Shown here in pieces: positions 43,480 through 51,732 of a stretch of DNA of 64,000 nt (position 1 is the stretch's first letter; each line of letters opens with the position of its first letter). The DNA is from Allobosea caraganae (GTDB taxonomy: Bacteria > Pseudomonadota > Alphaproteobacteria > Rhizobiales > Beijerinckiaceae). A program made the position numbers and the translations under genes. The DNA is taken from contig NZ_QQTO01000021.1 of the NCBI RefSeq assembly GCF_003351345.1, positions 124,001 to 188,000 on the forward strand, in the 5' to 3' direction. The notes beneath the pieces were generated by a model. It ran no database searches. It worked only from the letters and a program-made list of their open reading frames with translations, and was not told where the DNA came from.

Positions 43480-44445
43480 TCAGGCGACGAGGTCACGCGC
43501 CGGCACGGCCTCGCCGCGCGAGACGCAGAGGATGTTGCCGAACATCTGGTTCACCGTCTTGGCGAAGTTGTCGGCGGCGATCGCCGCCAGATGCGGCGTC
43601 ACTACGAGGTTGTCGAGCGTGAGCAGCGGGCTGTCGGCCGGCAGCGGCTCGACCGAGAACACGTCCATCGCGGCGGCGTGGATCTCGCCGGAGCGCAGGG
43701 CATCGACCAGGTCGGGCTCGACTACGACGCCGCCGCGCGCGACGTTGATCAGAACCGCTGTCTTCTTCATCGCGGCGAAGGCGGCCTTGTCGATCATGTT
43801 GGCGGTTTCGGGCGTCAGCGGGCAATGCAGCGAGACGATGTCGGACTGCGCCAGCAGGTCGGGCAGCGAGGCGTGCCTGACGCCGAGCGCGGCCTCCTCG
43901 CCGGCGTCGAGCGGCTGGCGCTTCGAGTAGAGGATCTTGCAGCCGAAGCCCTGGAGCAGCCTGGCGACGTTCATGCCGATGGCGCCGAAGCCGACGATGC
44001 CGACGGTCTTGCCGGAGAGCATGAAGGTCTCGCCCGGCAGCCGCCCGCCGCGCCACTCGCCCTGCTTCAGCTCGGCATGGCCATAGGAGATGAAGCGCAG
44101 CGCCGAGAGCATCAGCCCGAGCGTGAACTCCGCGACCGGTATCGCGTTGCTGCCCGTGGTGCGCGCGACCCTGATGCCGAGCGAGCGGGCCGTCTCGACG
44201 TCGAGATTATCGATGCCGACGCCCCATTTATGCAGCAGCTTCAGCTTCCTGGCGGCGCGCAGCACGTCGCCGGAGACGCCGACCTGGCCGGCGATGGCGT
44301 AGTCTGCGTGCTCGATGATCTCCTTCAGGTGCTCGTCGCCGCGCGCGGTGCCATGAGTGAGCGCCATGCCGGGCGGCAGCAGGGCGCGCAGCTTGTCGGC
44401 GCGCTCCGGCGTCATCGGGTCGAGAACGACGATGGTCTCAGTCAT
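43480..44445 (-). CDS. D-2-hydroxyacid dehydrogenase (NAD-binding)
   Basis: 321 residues from ATG 44445; a TTG at 44472 that overlaps the upstream stop would add nine residues. The Rossmann motif is GIVGFGAIGMNVA (about residue 145), and the catalytic Arg, Glu and His are in NVARGGVV, SVEPLPADSPL and TPHLAAI. Members reduce 2-keto acids or oxidise D-2-hydroxyacids; phosphoglycerate dehydrogenase-like, glyoxylate and hydroxypyruvate reductases belong here. It is the last gene of the 50.7-43.5 kb minus-strand group and may process a keto acid released from imported peptides or amides. Confidence 0.88.
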   Translation of the reverse strand: MTETIVVLDPMTPERADKLRALLPPGMALTHGTARGDEHLKEIIEHADYAIAGQVGVSGDVLRAARKLKLLHKWGVGIDNLDVETARSLGIRVARTTGSNAIPVAEFTLGLMLSALRFISYGHAELKQGEWRGGRLPGETFMLSGKTVGIVGFGAIGMNVARLLQGFGCKILYSKRQPLDAGEEAALGVRHASLPDLLAQSDIVSLHCPLTPETANMIDKAAFAAMKKTAVLINVARGGVVVEPDLVDALRSGEIHAAAMDVFSVEPLPADSPLLTLDNLVVTPHLAAIAADNFAKTVNQMFGNILCVSRGEAVPARDLVA

Positions 44446-44468
44446 GTCCGGTCCAGTGTCTTGAAGGG

Positions 44469-46148
44469 TCAATTGGTCGAGAAGCTGACGCCGGCACGCG
44501 CCAGCCCGCCGGAGATCGCAACCGGCGTGCCATCGGCGCGCCAGCAGGCCGCGCCGGTCAGCGTGCCGTCCGGGTTGAAGGCGATGGCGTTCATGCCGCC
44601 GGCGACGCGCTGGACGCGGGCGATGACGTGGCCGCGCGCGGCGAGTTCCGCGGCCACGGCGTCGGGGATCGCCGCCTCCAGTTCGAGCGCGCCGCCCTCG
44701 GTCCAGACGCGCGGCGCCTCGACCGCCTCCTGCAGGCTCATGCCGTGGTCGATCAGGTTGACGATCGCCTGCAGGGCCGAGGGGAAGATGCGCAGCGCGC
44801 CGGGCAGGCCGAGCGCGAAGGCGAGCTTGCCGTCGCGCAGGGCCATCATCGGCGCCATCGAGGTGAAGACGCGCTTGCCGGGCGCGATCGAGAGTGCGCG
44901 GCCGGGATGCGGATCGAAGTTGAACATGTAGTTGTTGGCGATCATCCCGGTGCCGGGGATCTGGGTGCAGGCGCCGAACAGGCCGTTGATCGTCTGCGTC
45001 GTCGCCACGACATTGCCGGCTGAGTCGGCCACCGTGACATGGGTGGTATCGGCCGATTCCCCGCCCGATATCCCGGCGGCCCAGCGCTTGGCCTGCCCCA
45101 TCTCGATCTGGGCGCGGCGCTCGCGCGCATAGGCCTTGTCGATGAGTTGCTCGACCGGGACCTTGATGAAGGCCGGATCGGCCGTTGCCACCGCCCGGTC
45201 GGCGAAGGCGATCTTCAGCGCTTCCGCCAGCAGGTGAACGGCATCGGCCGAGCCGAAGCCGAGCGCGCCGATATCGTAGCCCTCGAGGATGTTGAGCATC
45301 TGGACGATATGCACGCCCGACGAGGAGGGCGGCGGCGGGCCGACGATCTCGTAGCCGCGATAGAGGCCGCGCACCGGCTCGCGCTCCGCGACCTTGTAGG
45401 CCGCGAGATCGGCCTGATCGATCAGGCCGCCATTCTCCGCCATGAAGTGCGCCAGCGCCTCGCCGAGCGGGCCGCCATAAAGGGCGGCCGGGCCGTTCGC
45501 GGCGATCAGCTTCAGGCTTCGGGCATAATCGGCCTGCACCAGCCGGGCCCCAGTGGCGAGCGGCTGGCCGGCGGGCAGGAACAGCGCGGCGAGGCCGGGA
45601 TCACGCGCGAGGTCGGCGATGTGGTCGGCGATGCAGGCGGAGAGGTAGGGGCTGACGATGAAGCCGCGCTCGGCCAGCGCGATGGCGGGCTGCAGGACCT
45701 CGGCAAGCGGCAAGGTGCCGAAGCGCGCCAGCGCCTCGCACCAGCCGGCGAGCGCGCCCGGCACCGCGACAGCCTTGGGGCCGATCAGGTTGAGCCGGTC
45801 GCGCACGTCGCGCGCCTTGCCGATCTCGTGCGAGAGCGGCTCGTACATCGTGGCACTGGCTTTGGCCGGCGCGGTCGAGAGCCCATCGAGCACGACATGG
45901 CGGCCATCGGCCATGCGGATATGGGCGACGCCGCCGCCGAGGATGCCGACCATCATCGGCTCGACCACCGTCAGGGCGAAGAGCGAGGCGACGGCCGCGT
46001 CGACGGCATTGCCGCCGGCGAGCAGCATCTGCGAGCCCGCCGCCGAGGCGAGGGGATGGTTGGTGACAACCATGCCGCGCGAGCCGGTGGCGGGCCGCTT
46101 CTCGCAGGTGAATTCGGCGACGCGGGGCGGGAGGGGGGCGGAGTTCAC
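44469..46148 (-). CDS. Gamma-glutamyltransferase family protein (cytoplasmic)
   Basis: 559 residues. The autocleavage nucleophile is Thr368 in ADTTHVTVAD, and GPPPPSSSG and PGKRVFTSMAPMM match the substrate loop and GGS-type region of the small subunit. There is no signal peptide, so it differs from classic periplasmic GGT and resembles YwrD/CapD-like or oxamate/gamma-glutamyl-amide acting relatives. It would hydrolyse or transfer a gamma-glutamyl or related amide group. It precedes the hydroxyacid dehydrogenase and is separated from the creatininase gene by a 320-base gap holding palindromic element A. Confidence 0.85.
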   Translation of the reverse strand: MNSAPLPPRVAEFTCEKRPATGSRGMVVTNHPLASAAGSQMLLAGGNAVDAAVASLFALTVVEPMMVGILGGGVAHIRMADGRHVVLDGLSTAPAKASATMYEPLSHEIGKARDVRDRLNLIGPKAVAVPGALAGWCEALARFGTLPLAEVLQPAIALAERGFIVSPYLSACIADHIADLARDPGLAALFLPAGQPLATGARLVQADYARSLKLIAANGPAALYGGPLGEALAHFMAENGGLIDQADLAAYKVAEREPVRGLYRGYEIVGPPPPSSSGVHIVQMLNILEGYDIGALGFGSADAVHLLAEALKIAFADRAVATADPAFIKVPVEQLIDKAYARERRAQIEMGQAKRWAAGISGGESADTTHVTVADSAGNVVATTQTINGLFGACTQIPGTGMIANNYMFNFDPHPGRALSIAPGKRVFTSMAPMMALRDGKLAFALGLPGALRIFPSALQAIVNLIDHGMSLQEAVEAPRVWTEGGALELEAAIPDAVAAELAARGHVIARVQRVAGGMNAIAFNPDGTLTGAACWRADGTPVAISGGLARAGVSFSTN

Positions 46149-46468
46149 AGGTTGCCTCGATTGATCTGCTTCATGGCGTGGGGCGCCATCTTGGTCGTGC
46201 TGGAGGGGCGGCGATCGTCTCGCGGACTCTCCTCAGTGTCTGACCGATAAAGAAAGCGATGATTTCAACGGTTTGAGAGTTGAACACAACGGTGCCGTCA
46301 TCCCGGGCAAGCGCAGCGCAGTCCCGGGATCCATCGTAGAGCGCGGTTCCCTACGATGGATCCCGGAGCTCCGCTTCGCTGCGTCCGGGATGACGGCGCG
46401 TTTGAGCCGGATGAGACATCCTTGAAATCGCATAAGGCATTTCAGACCGGCCACTCGGAACCGACCTC
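46149..46468. other. 320-base gap holding palindromic element A
   Basis: No gene supported. It splits the minus-strand operon between creatininase and gamma-glutamyltransferase and contains element A copy 1 (46294-46397). Short open frames across the element are shadows of the repeat. Confidence 0.6.
46294..46397. repeat. Palindromic intergenic element A, copy 1
   Basis: 104 bases bounded by perfect 13-base inverted ends GCCGTCATCCCGG/CCGGGATGACGGC. An inner 16-base perfect stem (46324-46339 with 46351-46366) carries ATCCATCGTAG/CTACGATGGAT. Copy 2 at 51581-51686 has the same ends and inner stem, so it is a dispersed REP/BIME-like element. Confidence 0.85.
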
Positions 46469-47293
46469 TCAGGCTTCGACCTTGCCGGCGAAATGCGCGA
46501 CGAAGCGGGCGCAGATATCGGTCAGCTTCTCGGTCAGCGCCGCGCCGGTCTCGGCCGAGCACAGCCGGGGATCGCCCTTGGCGACACCGAAATTATAGGT
46601 CTCGTCGTATTCGTTGGGCATCGCCACCTCGGCGCCCTCGAAGCTCGCGGTGCCCAGCCCGGTGAATTGCAGGTCGAGGATCGGATCGCGCTTCAGCGGC
46701 TTGCCGTCCGGGATCAGGTCCTTGCGGATCAGCTCGGGGAAGAGATGCAGGCCGATGCTGGTCAGCGGATCGGCGCCGTGGCCCGCGACCGCGGCGGCTT
46801 TCTCGGCGCCAAGGATGCCGGGCAGCAGGCCGTAGCCGATGCGCCAGAGATAGAGGCTCGGCAGCACGATCTGCTCGCGCAGGTAGAGTTCGCGCGCGAC
46901 CTCGGCGATCGGCCCGACATTGCCGCCATGGCCGTTGATCACGATGAGGCGGGTCAGGCCGTTGCGGTGCAGCGAATCGACCATCTCGGCGATGACCGTG
47001 GTCAGCGTCGCCTGCGAGATCGCGATGCCGCCCTTCATCGAGCCGAACCAGTCGGCACCGCCGAAGGGCAGGACGGGCGCGACCAGCGTGCGCACGCCGG
47101 CCTTCGAGGCGCGGATGGCGGTCAGCTCGGCGATCTTCTCGGCCAGCAGGTAGTCGCCCATCGGGGCATGCGGGCCCTGATCCTCATGGCTGCCCATCGG
47201 CAGCAGGATGACCGGGTTCTCGTCGAGGAGCTTGCGCGCCTCGCCGCCGGTGATGGTGCCCATATGGACGAGCGGGTCGGTCTTGGTGGCCAT
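46469..47293 (-). CDS. Creatininase-family amidohydrolase
   Basis: 274 residues. Metal ligands of the creatininase fold are visible: Glu/His/Asp in MGSHEDQGPHAPMGDYL (residues about 33-48) and His in VINGHGGNVGP, and the late Glu in FEGAEVAMP. The family includes creatinine amidohydrolase, MftE peptidase and formamide hydrolases. It follows the DppC permease by 84 bases and precedes gamma-glutamyltransferase. In this operon it may cleave a cyclic or linear amide imported by the peptide-type transporter. Confidence 0.87.
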   Translation of the reverse strand: MATKTDPLVHMGTITGGEARKLLDENPVILLPMGSHEDQGPHAPMGDYLLAEKIAELTAIRASKAGVRTLVAPVLPFGGADWFGSMKGGIAISQATLTTVIAEMVDSLHRNGLTRLIVINGHGGNVGPIAEVARELYLREQIVLPSLYLWRIGYGLLPGILGAEKAAAVAGHGADPLTSIGLHLFPELIRKDLIPDGKPLKRDPILDLQFTGLGTASFEGAEVAMPNEYDETYNFGVAKGDPRLCSAETGAALTEKLTDICARFVAHFAGKVEA

Positions 47294-47377
47294 GGGTCGT
47301 TTCCTGGTGGTTGGTTACAGGATTGGGACAGGCTCAGCGGCCTGCCCTGCGGAAAACGGGTGGCGCGGCTGCGGGCT

Positions 47378-48187
47378 TCATTTGGCCGCCTCCGTGGTGC
47401 GTGGGTCGACCGCGTCGCGCAGGGCGTCGCAGAGCAGGTTCATCGCCAGGATGGTCAGGGTCAGGGCGGCGCAGGGCCAGAGCAGCAGCAGCGGCGCCTG
47501 CTCCATGGTGGCGCGCGCGCCGCGGATCATCAGGCCCCAGGACGGGGACGGCGGGACCACGCCGAGGCCGAGGAAGGACAGGCCGCTCTCGATGACCACG
47601 GCGGCGGCGACGGTGAGCGACAATTGCACCAAGACCGGCCCGGCGATGTTGGGCAGCACCGTGCGCAGCAGCATGTACCAGGTCGAGGCGCCGAGCGCCC
47701 GCGTCGCCTCGACATAGTCGCGCCCGCGCACTGCCCGGACCTCGGCATAGGTCACCCGCGCGAAGCCCGGCAAATAGAGCACCGAGAGCACCAGGATCAG
47801 CGTCGCCGCGCCCGGGCCGAGCAGGGTCACGACGAGCAGCGCCAGCAGCACCGGCGGAAAGCACAGGATGACGTCCATGCTGCGCACCGAAAGGAAGGCG
47901 ACGACGCCGCGCGACCAGCCGCCGATCAGCCCGAGCAGGATGCCGGCGACGCCTGCCACCAGCGCCGCGGCGAAGGCGACGCCGAGGCTGGTGCGCGCAC
48001 CCCAGATCAGGCGCGAGAGCACGTCGCGACCGAACTCGTCGCGGCCGAGCCAGGCGCCCGGCATCGGGCCGGAGAGGCGGCGGGCGATGTCCTGCCGAAC
48101 CGGATCGGGCAGGCCGAACAGAGGGGCGGCGAGCGCGGCGAGGATGATCAGGGCGACGAGAGCGCCCGGGAGCCAGAGCCGCTTCAT
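47378..48187 (-). CDS. Dipeptide/oligopeptide-type ABC permease (DppC)
   Basis: 269 residues. A short N-terminal domain with LGRDEFGRDVLSRLIWGARTSL is the DppC/OppC signature; the ATPase-contact loop is YVEATRALGASTWYMLLRTVLPN, and ESGLSFLGLGVVPPSPSWG is typical. About six membrane segments. Its start overlaps the DppB stop (48184-48187). No DppD/DppF ATPase gene is present in the window. Confidence 0.92.
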   Translation of the reverse strand: MKRLWLPGALVALIILAALAAPLFGLPDPVRQDIARRLSGPMPGAWLGRDEFGRDVLSRLIWGARTSLGVAFAAALVAGVAGILLGLIGGWSRGVVAFLSVRSMDVILCFPPVLLALLVVTLLGPGAATLILVLSVLYLPGFARVTYAEVRAVRGRDYVEATRALGASTWYMLLRTVLPNIAGPVLVQLSLTVAAAVVIESGLSFLGLGVVPPSPSWGLMIRGARATMEQAPLLLLWPCAALTLTILAMNLLCDALRDAVDPRTTEAAK

Positions 48188-49140
48188 GACGCGCTGACCC
48201 GCGGATCGAGCGTGGCATGGAGGAATTCGACGATCAGGTTGATCAGCAGGAAGAGCACGGAGATGGTCAGGACGATGCCGACGACCATCGGGTAGTCGCG
48301 ACCCTCGACCGCGCGCAGCAGCGGCGTCGACAAGCCTGGCCAGTTGAAGACGTATTCGACCAGCACGGTGCCGCCGAGCAACGTGCCCATGTGCAGGCCG
48401 AGCACGGTGATGACCGGGTTCAGCGCGTTGCGCAGCACGTGGACGAAGAGCACGCGGCCCGGCGCGAGCCCCTTGGCGCGGGCGGTGCGGACATAGTCGT
48501 TCGCCAGCGCGTCGAGCATCGCGGCCCGCGTCATCCGGAACAGCACGGCGGCGAGCCCCTTGCCGATGGCGATGGCCGGCAGGGTCAGGAGCTTGAGGTG
48601 CAGGACGGGGTCCTGCGTCAGCGGGGCAAAGCCGCCGGCCGGCATCAGCCTGAGCGTCTGGGCGAAGATCAGTACAAGCAGCGTGCCGACGACGAAGACG
48701 GGGACGGCCAGCAGCAGGGCGGTGACGCCCGACGCGACCTTGTCGAAGGTGCCGCCGCGATGCAGCGCGGCATAGACCCCGGCCGGCACGCCGACGACGA
48801 TCGCAAGCAGCGTCCCGGCGAAGATGAGCTCGAGCGTGCGCGGCAGCCGCAGCGCGATCTCGCTCAGGACCGGATAGTCGTCGACCAGCGAGTTGCCGAG
48901 GTCGGCCCGGAGCAGCCCGCTCAGGAAGGCGCCGTATTGCACCAGGATCGGCCGGTCGAGCCCGAGCTTCTCGCGCAGCTCGGCGACCGAGGCGGGGTCG
49001 GGCGAGATGCCGCCGGTCGAGAGCAGCAGCTCAGCCGGATCGCCCGGCACCATGTGCAGCGCCAGGAAGACGATCGTCGCGACGATCCAGGCCAGGACCA
49101 GCGCGGTCGCAACGCGGTGCGCGAGCCAGGCCGCATTCAT
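48184..49140 (-). CDS. Dipeptide/oligopeptide-type ABC permease (DppB)
   Basis: 318 residues with six membrane segments. The extracytoplasmic insert near residues 35-75 (MVPGDPAELLLSTGGISPDPASVAELREKLGLDRPI) and the loop YVRTARAKGLAPGRVLFVHVLRNALNPVI are diagnostic of DppB/OppB. Its start overlaps the binding-protein stop by four bases (49137-49140). It pairs with the DppC gene downstream. Confidence 0.92.
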   Translation of the reverse strand: MNAAWLAHRVATALVLAWIVATIVFLALHMVPGDPAELLLSTGGISPDPASVAELREKLGLDRPILVQYGAFLSGLLRADLGNSLVDDYPVLSEIALRLPRTLELIFAGTLLAIVVGVPAGVYAALHRGGTFDKVASGVTALLLAVPVFVVGTLLVLIFAQTLRLMPAGGFAPLTQDPVLHLKLLTLPAIAIGKGLAAVLFRMTRAAMLDALANDYVRTARAKGLAPGRVLFVHVLRNALNPVITVLGLHMGTLLGGTVLVEYVFNWPGLSTPLLRAVEGRDYPMVVGIVLTISVLFLLINLIVEFLHATLDPRVSAS

Positions 49141-50669
49141 CCGAAGAAGGTTTCCTCGAGCATGCAGCCGGACGATGTCGTCAGCGCTCCCGGCAGGTTG
49201 GTGAAGCCCTTGACGCCCTTGTCCATGCCATAGCCCTGCGAGCGCCAGGCCAGGCCGACGAGCGGCACCTCCTCCAGCGCCGCGCGCTGCATGTCCTTGT
49301 AGATGGCGACGCGCTTGGCCTGGTCGAACTCGGCGCGGCCCTTGGCGAGCGCTGCGATGGTGCGGGGAGCGTCGACCTTGAAGGAGCGGCCATGGCTCGG
49401 CGAGAGCGTGGTGTCGAGCACCACGGTCAGCCCGTCCGGGTCGTTATTGTCGGCGGAGACGCCGTGGATGGCCATGTCGTACTGGCCGCGCGAGCCGCGG
49501 CTGACGCGGGTCGACCAATCCGGCAGCTGCAGCTCGCACTGGATGCCGACCGCGGCCAGGTGCTGCTGCACCACTTCCGCGGTGTCCTTGTGCATGCCGA
49601 ACTGCGCGGTGGCGAGCAGCGTCGTCTGGAAGCCGTTGGCGAAGCCGGCCTCGGCGAGCAAGGCCTTGGCGCGGGCGGGGTCGTAGTTCCAGCCATGCGC
49701 CAGCTCGTTGTCGTACCAGGGCGTGCCCTCGACGATGGGCAGGCCTTCGAGCGACTTGCCGCGGCCGAAGAAGGCGGCCTTGACGATATCGTCGCGCTTG
49801 ATCGCATGGGCGACGGCGCGGCGCACGCGCGGGTCGTTGAAGGGCGGCTTGGTGCCGTTGAACAGCACGTCCATGAACGGCCCCTCGACCGAGTCGAGCT
49901 TGAGGCGCGGATCGGCCTCGACGGCCGCCATCGACTGCCAGGGCACGTATTCGATCATGTCGACATCGCCCGAGACGAGCGCGGCATTGCGCAGGTTCTC
50001 GTCGGCATAGACGATGAACTTGATGCCCTTCAGCTTGGGGAAGCCGGGCTTGTAGAACTTGTCGAAGGCGACGAGGTCGAGCGAGGTGCCACGCTCCTGG
50101 CCGGTGAGCCGGAAGGGGCCGGCGCCGATCGGCTCGTTCGCAGCCGATTTCCGCCAGATGATGAAGGTGTTGTAGTTGCCGAACCAGGTCGGCAACGTCG
50201 CCTCCGGCTGCTTGGTGACGAGGCGGATGGTGCGCGGATCGGGGATCTCGATGCGCTCCACGCCCTGGAACTGGGCGCGCATGTAGGCGGTCGACTTCTC
50301 GCCGGCGATCTGCTCGATCGACCACTTCACGTCCTCGGCGGTGACCGGCTCGCCGTTATGGAAGAGGCAGCCCTGGCGCAGCTTGAAGACCCAGGCGCCG
50401 TCGCCGTCGATCGACCAGGATTCCGCCAGCTCGCCGCGCAGCTCGCCATTGGGGCCATAGCCGACGAGGCTGCGGTTGATCAGCATCTTGACCGTGCCGG
50501 CCGAGGCGCCGGTGCTGACCCAGGGCTGGAGATTGGGCGGGAAGGCCGAGAGGCCGTAGCGAATGATGCCGTTGGCGCGCTGGGCCAAGGCTGGCCGGGA
50601 GAGGAGCCCCGTGGTCAGCAACGGCGCTGCAAGACCTGCTCCGAGAACGGTGCGGCGTGAGATCGTCAT
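49137..50669 (-). CDS. Peptide-type ABC solute-binding protein (SBP_bac_5), Tat-exported
   Basis: 510 residues from ATG 50669. A twin-arginine signal (SRRTVLGAG, RR at residues 5-6) ends near PALAQR. The mature protein is a cluster C binding protein (DppA/OppA/NikA class): LAESWSIDGDGAWVFKLRQGCLFHNGEPVTAEDVKWSIEQI is the family motif. It is the first gene of the minus-strand group ending at 43480, and lies divergent from the GntR gene at 50860. Such proteins bind peptides, glutathione, nickel chelates or sugars; the amide-acting enzymes downstream suggest a peptide or gamma-glutamyl compound. Confidence 0.9.
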   Translation of the reverse strand: MTISRRTVLGAGLAAPLLTTGLLSRPALAQRANGIIRYGLSAFPPNLQPWVSTGASAGTVKMLINRSLVGYGPNGELRGELAESWSIDGDGAWVFKLRQGCLFHNGEPVTAEDVKWSIEQIAGEKSTAYMRAQFQGVERIEIPDPRTIRLVTKQPEATLPTWFGNYNTFIIWRKSAANEPIGAGPFRLTGQERGTSLDLVAFDKFYKPGFPKLKGIKFIVYADENLRNAALVSGDVDMIEYVPWQSMAAVEADPRLKLDSVEGPFMDVLFNGTKPPFNDPRVRRAVAHAIKRDDIVKAAFFGRGKSLEGLPIVEGTPWYDNELAHGWNYDPARAKALLAEAGFANGFQTTLLATAQFGMHKDTAEVVQQHLAAVGIQCELQLPDWSTRVSRGSRGQYDMAIHGVSADNNDPDGLTVVLDTTLSPSHGRSFKVDAPRTIAALAKGRAEFDQAKRVAIYKDMQRAALEEVPLVGLAWRSQGYGMDKGVKGFTNLPGALTTSSGCMLEETFFG

Positions 50670-50776
50670 CGGCTGATGCTCCCCTTATGGCGGGTGGCTG
50701 TGGCGTTCCCTTGTCCAGCAAGAAGAGCGCCATTCCGCATCGTCCGCCACCCATTTGATGCATGGCCTCCATGCGT

Positions 50777-50788
50777 CATGTATACGTG
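50777..50788. promoter_or_regulatory. Candidate GntR operator
   Basis: CATGTATACGTG is a 12-base imperfect palindrome (one mismatched pair) centred on GTATAC, in the divergent region between the binding protein and the GntR-FCD regulator. GTATAC-centred dyads are common operators of FCD-type GntR regulators. Confidence 0.4.
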
Positions 50789-50859
50789 GTGGATGTTTTG
50801 CCGTCGACGGCCTAGCTGGCTATAGATCATGACGGGAAACCGGGGCGGATGAGACAACC

Positions 50860-51549
50860 ATGAGGCGGCGCGAGGCGCAGGAGCCGGCCGGAAAACCTGC
50901 GCGCGAGCAGGTCTACCTCTACGTGCGCGAGCAGATCCTGCGCGGGCGCTTCACCGGCGGGTCGTTCATCGAGGAGGAGCAGATCTCCTCGGCGATGGGG
51001 GTGTCGCGCACGCCGGTGCGCGAGGCGTTCCACCGGCTCGAGGCCGAGCGCTTCATCGACCTGCTGCCGCGCCGCGGCGCGCAGGTCAGGCAGGTGACGG
51101 CGCAGGAATTGGCGGATCTCTACGAGACCCGGCGGATGATCGAGGGCTACGCCGTCGCGCGGATCTGCCGCGAGAAGATCGCGGTGCCGCCGGAGATGGC
51201 GGTGATCCTCGACAGGATCGAGGAGAGCGCCGGCGGCGACCATTTCGAGCGGGTCGAACTCAACCGGCGCTTCCACTTCACCATGATCGCCGCGCTCGGC
51301 AACGACGTGCTGTCGGAGCTCTACCAGTCGCTGGGATCGCGCCAGCAGCGCGTCGCGATGACGGCGCTGGCCGCGGACCCGAACCGGATCGACCGGATCA
51401 GGGACGAGCACAGGACGCTGCTCGCCGCCCTGCACGCGCATGACGAGGGCGCGGCGCTGGCGGTGCTGGAGCAGCACCTGCGCCCGGTGTTCGGCGTGGT
51501 CTCGCGCCTGCCGGGATATGCGCTTGCCGAGGGCGGCGCGCAGGACTGA
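50860..51549 (+). CDS. GntR-family regulator (FCD domain)
   Basis: 229 residues. Winged HTH in residues about 15-80 (EQVYLYVREQILRGRFTGG and GVSRTPVREAFHRLEAERFIDLLPRRGAQV), followed by an all-helical FCD ligand-binding domain with the metal-site histidines in ELNRRFHFTMIAALGN and DEHRTLLAALHAHD. It is divergent from the peptide-type transporter operon and convergent with the M24 peptidase. The likely role is control of the transporter operon in response to an organic acid or amide. Confidence 0.9.
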   Translation: MRRREAQEPAGKPAREQVYLYVREQILRGRFTGGSFIEEEQISSAMGVSRTPVREAFHRLEAERFIDLLPRRGAQVRQVTAQELADLYETRRMIEGYAVARICREKIAVPPEMAVILDRIEESAGGDHFERVELNRRFHFTMIAALGNDVLSELYQSLGSRQQRVAMTALAADPNRIDRIRDEHRTLLAALHAHDEGAALAVLEQHLRPVFGVVSRLPGYALAEGGAQD

Positions 51550-51580
51550 GGTCTGCTGCGACCAAGCGGCAACCTCTCCG

Positions 51581-51686
51581 CGTCATCCCGGACAAGCCGC
51601 GAAGCGGCGCCGCTCCGGGATCCATCGTAGGGAACTGCGCTTTACGATGGATCCCGGAGCTCCGCTTCGCTCCGTCCGGGATGACG
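51581..51686. repeat. Palindromic intergenic element A, copy 2
   Basis: 106 bases bounded by perfect 11-base inverted ends CGTCATCCCGG/CCGGGATGACG, with an inner 15-base stem (51615-51629 with 51643-51657). It matches copy 1 at 46294-46397 in ends and stem, and it lies between the convergent GntR and M24 peptidase genes, where it may also terminate both. Confidence 0.85.
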
Positions 51687-51732
51687 GCGCTTGATTCTGG
51701 CAAATCACAGCATGTTCGAGCCGCCCGCCGGA

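Noticed and set aside
46233..46562. Short frames across palindromic element A
   Set aside because: They translate the repeat element itself; similar frames arise from copy 2.
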